From NCBI GenBank assembly GCA_964537395.1, contig CAZIBN010000062.1:1-19361 (forward strand): a stretch of DNA of 19,361 nt, given 5' to 3'. This document shows positions 7,927 through 15,291 of this stretch, in pieces. Position 1 is the stretch's first letter. Every line of letters begins with the position of its first letter. A model generated the notes under the pieces. The model saw only the letters and a program-made list of their open reading frames with translations. It was not told the DNA's origin and searched no databases. This DNA comes from GWA2-66-18 sp964537395 (GTDB taxonomy: Bacteria > Elusimicrobiota > Elusimicrobia > UBA1565 > UBA9628). Position numbers and translations under genes: made by a program.

Positions 7927-8130
7927 ATGTCGAAGTTCACTCTCGAGTATTGGCCTGACGGAGATGGTTATGTTGGGCGCCTGAAGGAAGTTCCCGGCGT
8001 CGTCAGCCAGGGGGATACGGTTGCCGAACTGCGCGAAAACATCAAAGATGCCTACCACCTTTTGATGAGCGATGCGCCCAAGGGTCATCGCCAAGTCAAG
8101 ACGGCTACGATTCTTCTCGCTGTCGCGTGA
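7927..8130 (+). CDS. hicB: HicB-family antitoxin
   Basis: This encodes a 67-residue protein with the HicB partial RNase H-like fold. An N-terminal beta-hairpin (FTLEYWPDGDGYVGRLKEVPGV) is followed by SQGDTVAEL and a helix ending in DAYHLLM. It should bind and neutralise HicA. The ATG at 7927 gives the usual family start. The frame is open to an ATG at 7864, but that would lie upstream of the predicted promoter and add 21 unconserved residues. The protein ends soon after the core fold and carries no recognisable C-terminal DNA-binding domain. Its stop overlaps the hicA start by four bases (GTGA). The antitoxin gene comes first here, the reverse of the classic hicAB order, although both orders are known. 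Base composition looks lower in GC than in the flanking operons, which fits a mobile toxin-antitoxin module. Confidence 0.85.
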   Translation: MSKFTLEYWPDGDGYVGRLKEVPGVVSQGDTVAELRENIKDAYHLLMSDAPKGHRQVKTATILLAVA

Positions 8131-8315
8131 AACGCCGGGAGTTCCTTCGAGAACTCACCAAAGCTGATTGCGTACTTCATAGGCAGGGGAAGCGTCATGA
8201 AATCTGGCGAAACCCGGCCAACAACCACAAAACGAGCGTTCCTAGGCATGCAGAGTTGCGCGACACGCTTTGCAGTGAAATTCGAGTTCAGCTAGGCATA
8301 GAAGAGATTTCTTAA
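8127..8315 (+). CDS. hicA: HicA-family mRNA interferase toxin
   Basis: This encodes a 62-residue protein with a double-stranded RNA-binding-like fold typical of HicA toxins, which cleave mRNA and stop translation. The start is a GTG overlapping the hicB stop, so the pair is translationally coupled. The catalytic His should be His24 in GKRHEIW, matching the GSHH or GSRHEIW segment of the family. The later VPRHAEL and the LGI near the end are also typical HicA features. The gene ends 71 bases before the stop of the convergent glycosyltransferase gene. I see no convincing terminator in that gap. Confidence 0.85.
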   Translation: MKRREFLRELTKADCVLHRQGKRHEIWRNPANNHKTSVPRHAELRDTLCSEIRVQLGIEEIS

Positions 8316-8386
8316 GGCATTCTCCTCGCCCATCTCGCTACAACAGCCTTCTTGGCGACACCCATTACCGGCATTCTTCGAGGGCG

Positions 8387-9985
8387 TCAGAACTGGCGCA
8401 GCCTGGCCGTAACGGCTTGCGGTTCGGGCTGAGCGGCCGAGAATTCCAGGCGTGTGAGCAAAGCGCGGTAATCTTCCTCGGCGCCATTGCGATCCCCACG
8501 CATGGCGCGAAACTGGGCCCTATTGCTGAGGGCTTCGCCGAAATAGGGCTCTAGGCGCAATAACTCGGTGAGCACTCGGTCCGCATCTCGCATTCGTCCC
8601 TGAAAGGCCAGGTCCACAGCCAGTGCATTGGCATTTTTGATCGCCACATAGCGGGCCGGGGTGTCGATATATTCCGAGGGCATAGAGGTATCTCGTCCCC
8701 ACCAGCGACGGGCCTCTGCGGCCAGTTGTCCCATCGAGAAAATGTATATGCCAGCCAGGAGCGCCGCGGTGCCAGTCGCCATCCGTCCCGGCCAAGCTTG
8801 CGGCCGCACCGGGATTGAGGCCGTCTGTCGGCATCCCGCCCAGAGTAATAGCATGTGCATTCCCAAAGCGGCCGCGACGCAAACCGCGCCTGCGGCGGGC
8901 CTGGCATAGCGCGGAGTCGCGCCCATGACTGCATGTAGGCTGAAGCACGCGATCATAAGTGCGACGACCCCTGCCCCTCTTGGCAGGGGCCTGCGCCAAA
9001 CCAAAGGAAGGGCTAATAACAGCAGCAACCATTGCTCTCGCCAAAGTATCGGCAGGCGGCGGAAAATATTAATGATGAACGGCTTTGGTTCACGGCGGAT
9101 GTTCTTCAACGACTCCTTGAGAAAAATATGGGGCCTCGTCAGATCCGGGGCCTTCTGCGCACGGGACAGGAAGTCCCGATGTCGTTGCGAAACGAGGAGT
9201 TGAGACATATGAGGATTGTCGAGAAGTCCGATTGAAGCCCCCCAAAGATTGAGGGAAGCCGCGCCGTTTTCGAACGGTATGAAGGAGCGAAAAAGCACGG
9301 CGTTGCGCAGCGTCCAAGGCAGCAACAGGAGATAGCTGCAGAGGATACAGACGGTCAAAGTGCGTAGACGCGCTTTCCATCCGCAAGCCGGGAATAGCAG
9401 TCCGAAGTATAAGGGTAGGAGGACCAAGGTCGAGCGGCAGGACAGAGTCATTCCGAGCATGGCGGCTGAGGGCAGAAGACCGAGCCCGATTTTCCTTCTG
9501 CGCGCGGAGCGTATCCAGGCGCAGAGTGAGAGGGTTACCAGAAGTCCGAAGAAGGTCTCGACCATGGGGGCTCGGACTTGCGCCACGGCGGGGTTGAAAA
9601 AGGCGTAGAGGACCGCAGCGAGACTTCCGCAGAACCCTCCGCCCAGCATGGCGGCGGCCACATAGACGACCACTATGGTGCTCCAATCCAGGAGGGCCTG
9701 GGCCAGGCGCAGGGGAGCGATGCCGGGGCTCGCTCTGCGGAGCAATGATATCGCGCTGGGGTACAAAGGCATCCGGAAAGCCGTTGGTATCCAACCCGGA
9801 TAAGGCCGGTACTGCCCGGTCTCCGCCACCTGAACCCCTATTCCGTAATATTCCCAATCGTCGTTCCAGAACTCGTTCATGCCGTCGGCGACGCCTGCCG
9901 CACCGAGACGCAGTAGTCCTCCAAAGAATAGGGCTCCCCACAGCAGTGAGTGAGCAATGAGTCTGGCGTGCCGTGCGTTCAACAT
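8387..9985 (-). CDS. Membrane GT-C-type glycosyltransferase (PMT/ArnT-like) with TPR-like tail
   Basis: This encodes a 532-residue integral membrane protein if the ATG at 9985 is used. The frame is open to an ATG at 10132, which would add 49 residues with no hydrophobic start and no ribosome site. About ten hydrophobic segments are visible. The first periplasmic loop carries the acidic motif NDDWEYYG (residues 41-48), as in GT39-type enzymes that use polyprenyl-phosphate sugars. A later segment, PWTLRNAVLF followed by FIPFEN and NLWG, is also typical of this superfamily. The last roughly 80 residues form helical pairs like a TPR (NALAVDLAFQGRMRDADRVLTELLRLEP in part). The sugar and acceptor cannot be deduced. 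It is divergent from the exported repeat protein at 10150, a possible but unproven target. Codon use looks less GC-biased than in the tpl operon. Confidence 0.75.
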   Translation of the reverse strand: MLNARHARLIAHSLLWGALFFGGLLRLGAAGVADGMNEFWNDDWEYYGIGVQVAETGQYRPYPGWIPTAFRMPLYPSAISLLRRASPGIAPLRLAQALLDWSTIVVVYVAAAMLGGGFCGSLAAVLYAFFNPAVAQVRAPMVETFFGLLVTLSLCAWIRSARRRKIGLGLLPSAAMLGMTLSCRSTLVLLPLYFGLLFPACGWKARLRTLTVCILCSYLLLLPWTLRNAVLFRSFIPFENGAASLNLWGASIGLLDNPHMSQLLVSQRHRDFLSRAQKAPDLTRPHIFLKESLKNIRREPKPFIINIFRRLPILWREQWLLLLLALPLVWRRPLPRGAGVVALMIACFSLHAVMGATPRYARPAAGAVCVAAALGMHMLLLWAGCRQTASIPVRPQAWPGRMATGTAALLAGIYIFSMGQLAAEARRWWGRDTSMPSEYIDTPARYVAIKNANALAVDLAFQGRMRDADRVLTELLRLEPYFGEALSNRAQFRAMRGDRNGAEEDYRALLTRLEFSAAQPEPQAVTARLRQF

Positions 9986-10149
9986 ATTTCTTCGAGAAAC
10001 ACCCAGCCGTACGCGCGCATCACTCGCATGATCCCCCACGAAAAAACGCCAGGTAGCGACATGCAACGTTTCCACCAACCACATAGTATGACGATGGTCA
10101 TAGTCGGCATGAGGCTTGGCCGTTACACTCATGGAGTAGGGGAGGACCT

Positions 10150-10812
10150 ATGGAGCAACGGACGATCCGTCTGAATTTCGACTTGAGCTTCGTCTACGGC
10201 CCGCGCACCTGGCGCGTGCCGATGGTGGCGGTGATGCTGCTGGCGGCGGTCGGCGAGCTTAATTCCGAGAGCGTGACCCTGAGCACCTACTACCCCGCGC
10301 CCTCCGGCGTGTACACGAACATGATCACCACGGGCAACACGTTTTTGGCTCGCGACGGCGGCGCCGGCACCAGGGTCGGCATCGGCACCATCGCCCCCGG
10401 CGCCAAGCTCGCGGTTTCGGGAACCATGTCCGTGGGCGCGGCCTACGCGGCCACCGTTCCGCCCGCCGACTCGATGATCGTCAGCGGCAAGATCGGCGTG
10501 GGGATGACGAATCCGACTCAAGCGATCGATGTCGTCGGAAACATCCATATCAACGCTGTCGGCTGCGGGGGCCCGGTCGCTGTCGTCACCGGTGCTATCT
10601 GCGCGGCGGGCCAGTATGCGACTTTCCAGCCCGGATTCTACGTTGAGGGATGGAGCTACAACAACTATACGGGTGCGTATCTGATCGCCCCTAACGGAGT
10701 GACTAAGAAGTATAAAGCCCTCGCACTATGGGGACCTCCCGGTGCCGAAGTTCAGAGCGAGATGGCCATAGGCAGAGAAGACACGCCCCAGGTCATGTGC
10801 TGCAATAAATGA
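10150..10812 (+). CDS. Exported or membrane-anchored protein with GIGT-type repeats
   Basis: This encodes a 220-residue protein. The ATG at 10150 follows a good GGGGAGGA ribosome site. Residues about 24-37 (VPMVAVMLLAAVGE) form a single hydrophobic segment after a charged N-terminus, suggesting a signal anchor or signal peptide. It is followed by ESVTLSTYYPAPSGVYTNM, a motif I associate from memory with families of surface proteins in Elusimicrobiota and similar bacteria. Two repeats of the kind found in phage tail fibres and adhesins follow: VGIGTIAPGAKLAVSG and IGVGMTNPTQAIDVVG. The C-terminus has several aromatic residues and ends in CCNK. The precise function is unknown; a surface or pilus-associated fibre-like protein is likely. 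It ends one base before the stop of the convergent radical SAM gene. Confidence 0.7.
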   Translation: MEQRTIRLNFDLSFVYGPRTWRVPMVAVMLLAAVGELNSESVTLSTYYPAPSGVYTNMITTGNTFLARDGGAGTRVGIGTIAPGAKLAVSGTMSVGAAYAATVPPADSMIVSGKIGVGMTNPTQAIDVVGNIHINAVGCGGPVAVVTGAICAAGQYATFQPGFYVEGWSYNNYTGAYLIAPNGVTKKYKALALWGPPGAEVQSEMAIGREDTPQVMCCNK

Positions 10813-10813
10813 T

Positions 10814-11740
10814 CTAGGCGAGTACGCGCCGTATGATTGTGCGCGGGTCGGTCTTCTGGGCGACCAGCTCCGCCGGATCGTAGGCGCCGCCCATATCCCA
10901 GAGCCCGGCGCAGATCGCGGTCAGCGAGCACTTCTTGCACGCGGCGCCTTTCCCGTAGCGCCAGCGGTGCTCCTTGTAATGCACCCGCTCGTCGAGGAAA
11001 TCCACGGCGCGCTGCTCGCCCTTCACGATGGCGCGCGTCTCGGTGGAGCAGTGGCCGAACTCTCCCATGTAGCACAGCGGCACCTTCTCCAGGCGGAAGG
11101 TGCGGCCGGTGCTTTCGAGGAAGCGCATGGCGAGGAGCAAAGAGCGCTTGGTGCTGCGCAAGGTGGGGATGGTTCCCCGGTCGGTCGCGACCCGCTCCAC
11201 GAGGGGGTCGAGATAGGTCCAGGAGAAGTGCTTCAGATAAGGGAAGCGCTTGCACAGCCAGCGCGCGGTGAGGTGGATATGGTCCGCGTTCTGGGCGCAG
11301 ATGGTCTGATTGACGTCCACGCTCACGGCGCGACGGCTCAAGCGCGCGAGCGTGCGCACGATGTTCGCCAGGGAATCGGGATTGCCCGACAGATCGGCCT
11401 GCACCGCCTTGCGGTGGCTGTGCACGCTCACGTGCAGGTGGCTCAGCCCCGCGTTGATGAGGCTGTCGAGATAGGCGGGGTCGGCGGTGCGTTGGGCGTT
11501 GGTGATCAGGCGGCAGGGCACGCCCTTGCGCACGGCGTAGGCGATCAATTCCGGAAGACGCTTGTACAGCGTGGGCTCACCGCCGGTGAGGATGACGCCA
11601 TCGTAGCCGCGGCGGCGGTAGCCGTCGATGAGGCGTTTGCCCGCGGCGAGCGTGAGCTCTCGCTCGTTGACCGGGTTCGAGCAGAACCGGCAATGCTGGT
11701 TGCAGAGGCGTACGACCTGGATGTAGCCGAGGTTTGCCAT
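10814..11740 (-). CDS. Radical SAM protein with C-terminal SPASM-like cysteines
   Basis: This encodes a 308-residue enzyme. CxxxCxxC is present at Cys13, Cys17 and Cys20 (RLCNQHCRFCSNP), binding the [4Fe-4S] cluster that cleaves S-adenosylmethionine. GGEP lies at residues 53-56. C-terminal cysteines Cys223 (VPLCYMG), Cys231, Cys268, Cys271 and Cys277 (CKKCSLTAIC) probably hold an auxiliary Fe-S cluster as in SPASM or twitch enzymes, which often modify peptides. The ATG at 11740 is chosen because the more upstream ATG (11764) and TTG (11773) fall in a likely promoter palindrome and add residues before the conserved start. The gene is divergent from the 1167-residue carbamoyltransferase fusion, whose last domain resembles it but lacks the catalytic cysteines. 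It could be the HxsC partner of the Hxs cassette, but nothing in the sequence proves that, so no symbol is given. Confidence 0.88.
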   Translation of the reverse strand: MANLGYIQVVRLCNQHCRFCSNPVNERELTLAAGKRLIDGYRRRGYDGVILTGGEPTLYKRLPELIAYAVRKGVPCRLITNAQRTADPAYLDSLINAGLSHLHVSVHSHRKAVQADLSGNPDSLANIVRTLARLSRRAVSVDVNQTICAQNADHIHLTARWLCKRFPYLKHFSWTYLDPLVERVATDRGTIPTLRSTKRSLLLAMRFLESTGRTFRLEKVPLCYMGEFGHCSTETRAIVKGEQRAVDFLDERVHYKEHRWRYGKGAACKKCSLTAICAGLWDMGGAYDPAELVAQKTDPRTIIRRVLA

Positions 11741-11762
11741 CGGGAGTTGTACTTCTCGGCGC

Positions 11763-11774
11763 ATTGTATACAAT
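11763..11774. promoter_or_regulatory. 12-base perfect palindrome in a divergent promoter region
   Basis: ATTGTATACAAT is a perfect palindrome in a 44-base gap between the radical SAM gene (-) and the carbamoyltransferase fusion (+). It is strikingly AT-rich for the area. Because it is symmetrical, it presents a TACAAT -10-like hexamer in both directions. On the plus strand, TTGTAC (11747-11752) sits 16 bases upstream of TACAAT (11769-11774) as a possible -35. It may be a shared divergent promoter, an operator, or both. Confidence 0.45.
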
Positions 11775-11784
11775 ACGCGGCGCG

Positions 11785-14700
11785 ATGATCACGATATCAC
11801 GGCCGGTGATGGATCACTTCGGCACGCGGCTTGAGCCGCGAGAGCTCGTCGCGGGTTTGTGCGAACAGGGTCTGCGGGACTTCGTTCTGGTCCTGAGCGA
11901 TGAAGGCGCGATCCTGCGGCACGGCGGCGATCCAGACGCGGGCTCCGTCGCGCGCGCGATGACCTGGCTGCGCGGCCGCCTGTCGCCCCTCATGCCTTGT
12001 CGTGCCGAGAGCGGGGCGGTGAAGCCGGGCGGGGCCTTCGAGGACCGGCGTGCGCGGCCGACGTGGATCATCGCGCTCGGCGAGATCTTCGACGAGGAGA
12101 AGGACGCGGCGCGCGTGGAGGCGGGCGTCCGCGCCCGCCTCGGCGGCGACGCGCGCGTGATCAGCTGGAATCGGCCGGGCGGACCGAGCGGAGTGCGAGC
12201 TGCGCGCATCATCGCGGCTTCGCGGGAGCCGAAGGCGCTGGCGTGGCTGAACTCGGCCATGGCCGAGGACGATCCTTCCCTGCCCGTGGCCGCCGACATC
12301 CTTCTCGACGGCCTGGAGTGGGGCGTGGCGCGGCGGCCGACCATCGCTCACGCGCCCGTAGCCGGCGAGGCCGCGCCCATCCTCGTCGATCCCGCGCGAT
12401 GCACCGGCTGCGGGACATGCGCCGGGGTGTGCCCGACCAAGAGCCTGGCCTCTAACGGAAAATTCGGCCCCGGAGGGGCAGAAGCCTGCCTGAGCTGCTT
12501 CGACTGCGTCGAGGCCTGCCCGCAGGACGCGTTGCGCCCGCTCTACGGCGCTTCGAGCGCGACGACGGCCCGCTCGCTCGCCGGCCGTTCGGGCTGGCTG
12601 TCCCGTCTGCGCGGGGCGCCGGGCCCGGCCTTGCCCGCGCTTTTCCCGCCGTCGTATCTTCTGCCCAAGCCCGCGACGAAGAAAAAACCGAAATGGGTGC
12701 TGGGGCTGGCCGTGACGACCATGCAGGAGCACTCGGCCGCTTTGCTCGAGGACGGGGAGGTCGTGGGCGCGGTGGAGGAGGAGCGCCTCTCGCGCGTGCG
12801 CCATCACGGCTATGCGCCGAAGGGCCGCCCCGGCTCGACGCTCGCCTCCGACCCGACGCTTTGCCTCGAGGAGGTCCTGTGCCGGCGGGCCGCCGGCGCG
12901 TTGCTCTCGCCGCGCGGCCTGACGCTAGACGACATGGACGTCATCGCAGTCAACGGCATCCCCGCGCGCTATCGCGGCGCCTACCGCGCGCACGAGTCCG
13001 GCGAGCCCATCCCCGTCCTGCGCGCGGGGCGCATCGTGTACGTGCCCCATCATCTCAGCCATGCCGCCTCCGCGTGGCGGCTCTCGGGGCAGAAGGATTC
13101 CTGGGTGCTGACCGTTGACGGACGCGGCGACCGGGAGACCGCCGCGGTGTTCCGCGGCACGCGCGGACGGCTGCGCCGGGTCTCGGAGATACTGAGCCTC
13201 ACCGACCGCTCCATCGGCGGCGTGTACGAGACGGTGACCCGCCTTCTCGGCTTCGGCTCCCACGGCCAGGGTAGCGTCATGGCCCTGGCCTCGTTCGGAA
13301 AGCCCGTCTACGATCTCTCGCGATATTTATCGCGCCGCGCCCGCGGCGAGTATTCCATCCATGAGCGGGGGCTCATCGAGCGTTTCAAGGCTTTGACCCG
13401 CGCGTCCGGAGCGCCGCTCAAGGCCGGCCATAAGAATCTGGCCGCGTCTTTGCAGTCCGCGCTTGAAAAAACCATTCTGGGAATCCTCAAGGACGCCGGC
13501 GTCCCGCGCGGGGCCTCCCTGTGCCTGGCCGGAGGCGTGGCTCTCAACTGCCGCATGAACGAGCTGATCCGCCGGACCTTCAAGCCGCGCGCCCTATTCG
13601 TCCAGCCCGCGGCCAACGACGCGGGCACCGCGCTTGGCGCGGCTCTCGAAGCCGCCGCTATTAAAGGAGCGCCTGCGCCGCGGGCGCTGCAGCATTCCAA
13701 TCTCGGTCCGGAGTTCACGGAGGACGAGAGCCGCGCGGCTCTCGAGCACGCGGGCCTCGTCTACGAGCGCTCTGATTCGACGGCCCGGGAGACGGCGGAG
13801 CTTCTGGCGAAGGGGGAGGTCGTGTGCTGGTTCCAGGGCCGCGCGGAATTCGGGCCGCGCGCGCTGGGCGCGCGCAGCATACTGGCCGACCCCCGGCGCG
13901 CGGACATGCATGCGCGCGTCAACCGCATCAAAGACCGCGAGCCCTGGAGGCCCTTCGGGCCCTCCATCCTCGCCGGGCATGAGAAGCAATGGTTCGTCGA
14001 CGGCTTCGACTCCCGCTTCATGCTGCTCGCCCGCAAGCTCAATCCCGGCCGCGCCGCGAAGGTCCCGGCCGTGGCGCATGTCGACGGCACGAGCCGTCCG
14101 CAGTCGGTCCATGCCGCGGCGAGCCCTCTGTATCACGCGCTCATCTCCGCGTTTCATGAGCGGACCGGCGTGCCCATGGTGCTCAACACATCCTTTAATC
14201 GTCGGGGGGAGCCCATCGTCTGCTCGCCGAACGACGCCGTGGACTGCTTCTTGAGCATGGCCGAGGCCGATGCCTTGGTCATGGGCCCGTTCATCGCGCG
14301 GCGCGCGCCCGCGCGCCGTGATGTGGACGACGCCGACCTGGCCGCTTTGCCGGGGGGGCGGCGCCTCCTGTTGCGCCTGACTGCACGTGACGACTGCGAT
14401 CCGGCGCACGCGCCCATCGCGGACATCGCGCATCTGCCGGACCGAAGCTTCGCGGACGCCGTGCGGGCGCTGGCCGCGGGGCGCAAGGCTGCAGCCTCCG
14501 AGCTCGTGATCATGCGCGGAGAAGCCACTGTGCGCCCGGACCTGCCCGGGCTGCTGGGCCGCGCGCGCGCGATGGGCTACGGCTTTATCCAGATACAAAC
14601 GAGCGGACGAAGCCTGGCGCGCGCCGGCACGCGCGCGCTCCTCCTCCCTCTTATCGACGCGTTCGAGATCACGGTGTTCGCGGCCGACGAGGCGACGCAC

Positions 14701-15288
14701 GACGCGCTGACCCTCCGCCCGGGCTCGTTGCGCGAGACGCTGGCGGGAGCGCGGGCCGCCGTCACGGCGGGACGCGAGGTCGTGCTCCTCGTCCCGGTCG
14801 TACGGCGTAATCTGTCCCGGCTGATCCCGGTCGCCGCTTTGGCTGCGAAGCTGGGCGTGCGGCGGGTTCAGTTCTGTTTTCCCAGGCCAGTGGAAACTGC
14901 CGAGGGCGTTCAGGGCGATGCCCTCGCGCGTCTGAGCGACGCCGCGCCGCGCATCCGCGAGGCCTTGCGCGCCGCGGCCGCGGCGGGGCTTGCGGCTTCG
15001 ACGGAGGGCGTGCCCTTCTGCCATCTCGACGCGGAGCAGCGGTCGGGCCCCGACTCCGCAGAGCAGTGGGCGCGCTTTTGCGTCGACGACCTTCACCGGA
15101 TCGAAGAGTCGCTGGGTCCTGCCCGGTCCGGCTCTCGCCCCGAGGCGCCGGCCTGCCGCGGCTGCGGCGTCCGGGATTCCTGCCCGCGCACCTGGGCGCT
15201 CTATCTTGCGCTGTTCGGCAGCTCCGAGCTGACGCCTCTCGCTATGACTGGGGTCATGGACGAAAGGCTTTCGGCGGGACTAGAATAG
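11785..15288 (+). CDS. Ferredoxin, carbamoyltransferase and degenerate radical SAM fusion protein
   Basis: This encodes a 1167-residue multidomain protein. Residues 1-200 match nothing I recognise. Residues 206-245 are a 2[4Fe-4S] ferredoxin module (Cys206/209/212/216 and Cys235/238/241/245). From about 310 to 840 it is a complete NodU/TobZ-type carbamoyltransferase. His422, His426 and Asp445 have the spacing of the metal ligands of TobZ. GGVALN (583-588), GRAEFGPRALGARSI, NRIKDREPWRPFGPS and LNTSFNRRGEP follow. These enzymes transfer carbamoyl from carbamoyl phosphate to hydroxyl or amine groups. Residues about 860-1160 follow the radical SAM pattern, but the CxxxCxxC positions read Asp869, Pro873 and Ala876, and GGEPT is RGEAT. 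The auxiliary cysteines remain (Cys1079; Cys1124/1127/1133). That domain should not cleave SAM. The ATG at 11785 has no ribosome site and lies close to a -10-like box. A 17-codon upstream extension is possible but crosses the palindrome. Confidence 0.88.
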   Translation: MITISRPVMDHFGTRLEPRELVAGLCEQGLRDFVLVLSDEGAILRHGGDPDAGSVARAMTWLRGRLSPLMPCRAESGAVKPGGAFEDRRARPTWIIALGEIFDEEKDAARVEAGVRARLGGDARVISWNRPGGPSGVRAARIIAASREPKALAWLNSAMAEDDPSLPVAADILLDGLEWGVARRPTIAHAPVAGEAAPILVDPARCTGCGTCAGVCPTKSLASNGKFGPGGAEACLSCFDCVEACPQDALRPLYGASSATTARSLAGRSGWLSRLRGAPGPALPALFPPSYLLPKPATKKKPKWVLGLAVTTMQEHSAALLEDGEVVGAVEEERLSRVRHHGYAPKGRPGSTLASDPTLCLEEVLCRRAAGALLSPRGLTLDDMDVIAVNGIPARYRGAYRAHESGEPIPVLRAGRIVYVPHHLSHAASAWRLSGQKDSWVLTVDGRGDRETAAVFRGTRGRLRRVSEILSLTDRSIGGVYETVTRLLGFGSHGQGSVMALASFGKPVYDLSRYLSRRARGEYSIHERGLIERFKALTRASGAPLKAGHKNLAASLQSALEKTILGILKDAGVPRGASLCLAGGVALNCRMNELIRRTFKPRALFVQPAANDAGTALGAALEAAAIKGAPAPRALQHSNLGPEFTEDESRAALEHAGLVYERSDSTARETAELLAKGEVVCWFQGRAEFGPRALGARSILADPRRADMHARVNRIKDREPWRPFGPSILAGHEKQWFVDGFDSRFMLLARKLNPGRAAKVPAVAHVDGTSRPQSVHAAASPLYHALISAFHERTGVPMVLNTSFNRRGEPIVCSPNDAVDCFLSMAEADALVMGPFIARRAPARRDVDDADLAALPGGRRLLLRLTARDDCDPAHAPIADIAHLPDRSFADAVRALAAGRKAAASELVIMRGEATVRPDLPGLLGRARAMGYGFIQIQTSGRSLARAGTRALLLPLIDAFEITVFAADEATHDALTLRPGSLRETLAGARAAVTAGREVVLLVPVVRRNLSRLIPVAALAAKLGVRRVQFCFPRPVETAEGVQGDALARLSDAAPRIREALRAAAAAGLAASTEGVPFCHLDAEQRSGPDSAEQWARFCVDDLHRIEESLGPARSGSRPEAPACRGCGVRDSCPRTWALYLALFGSSELTPLAMTGVMDERLSAGLE

Positions 15289-15291
15289 GCC

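Noticed and set aside
9986..10132. Using the ATG at 10132 as the start of the glycosyltransferase.
   Set aside because: There is no ribosome site, and the extra 49 residues are hydrophilic with no family match. The first membrane segment follows the ATG at 9985.
10814..11740. Naming the divergent radical SAM gene hxsC.
   Set aside because: It is on the opposite strand, about 5 kb from hxsD, and its N-terminal pattern is not one I can match to HxsC from memory. hxsC may lie beyond the window.
13594..15096. A 500-codon open frame on the minus strand opposite the carbamoyltransferase fusion.
   Set aside because: The plus strand frame contains complete conserved motifs. The minus strand translation is Arg/Ala/Gly-rich with no domain.
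14350..15288. A sequencing frameshift hiding the radical SAM cysteines in the fusion protein.
   Set aside because: The frame is continuous and conserved features on both sides (LTAR, RGEATVRPDL) lie in the same frame. The cysteine positions are substituted rather than shifted.
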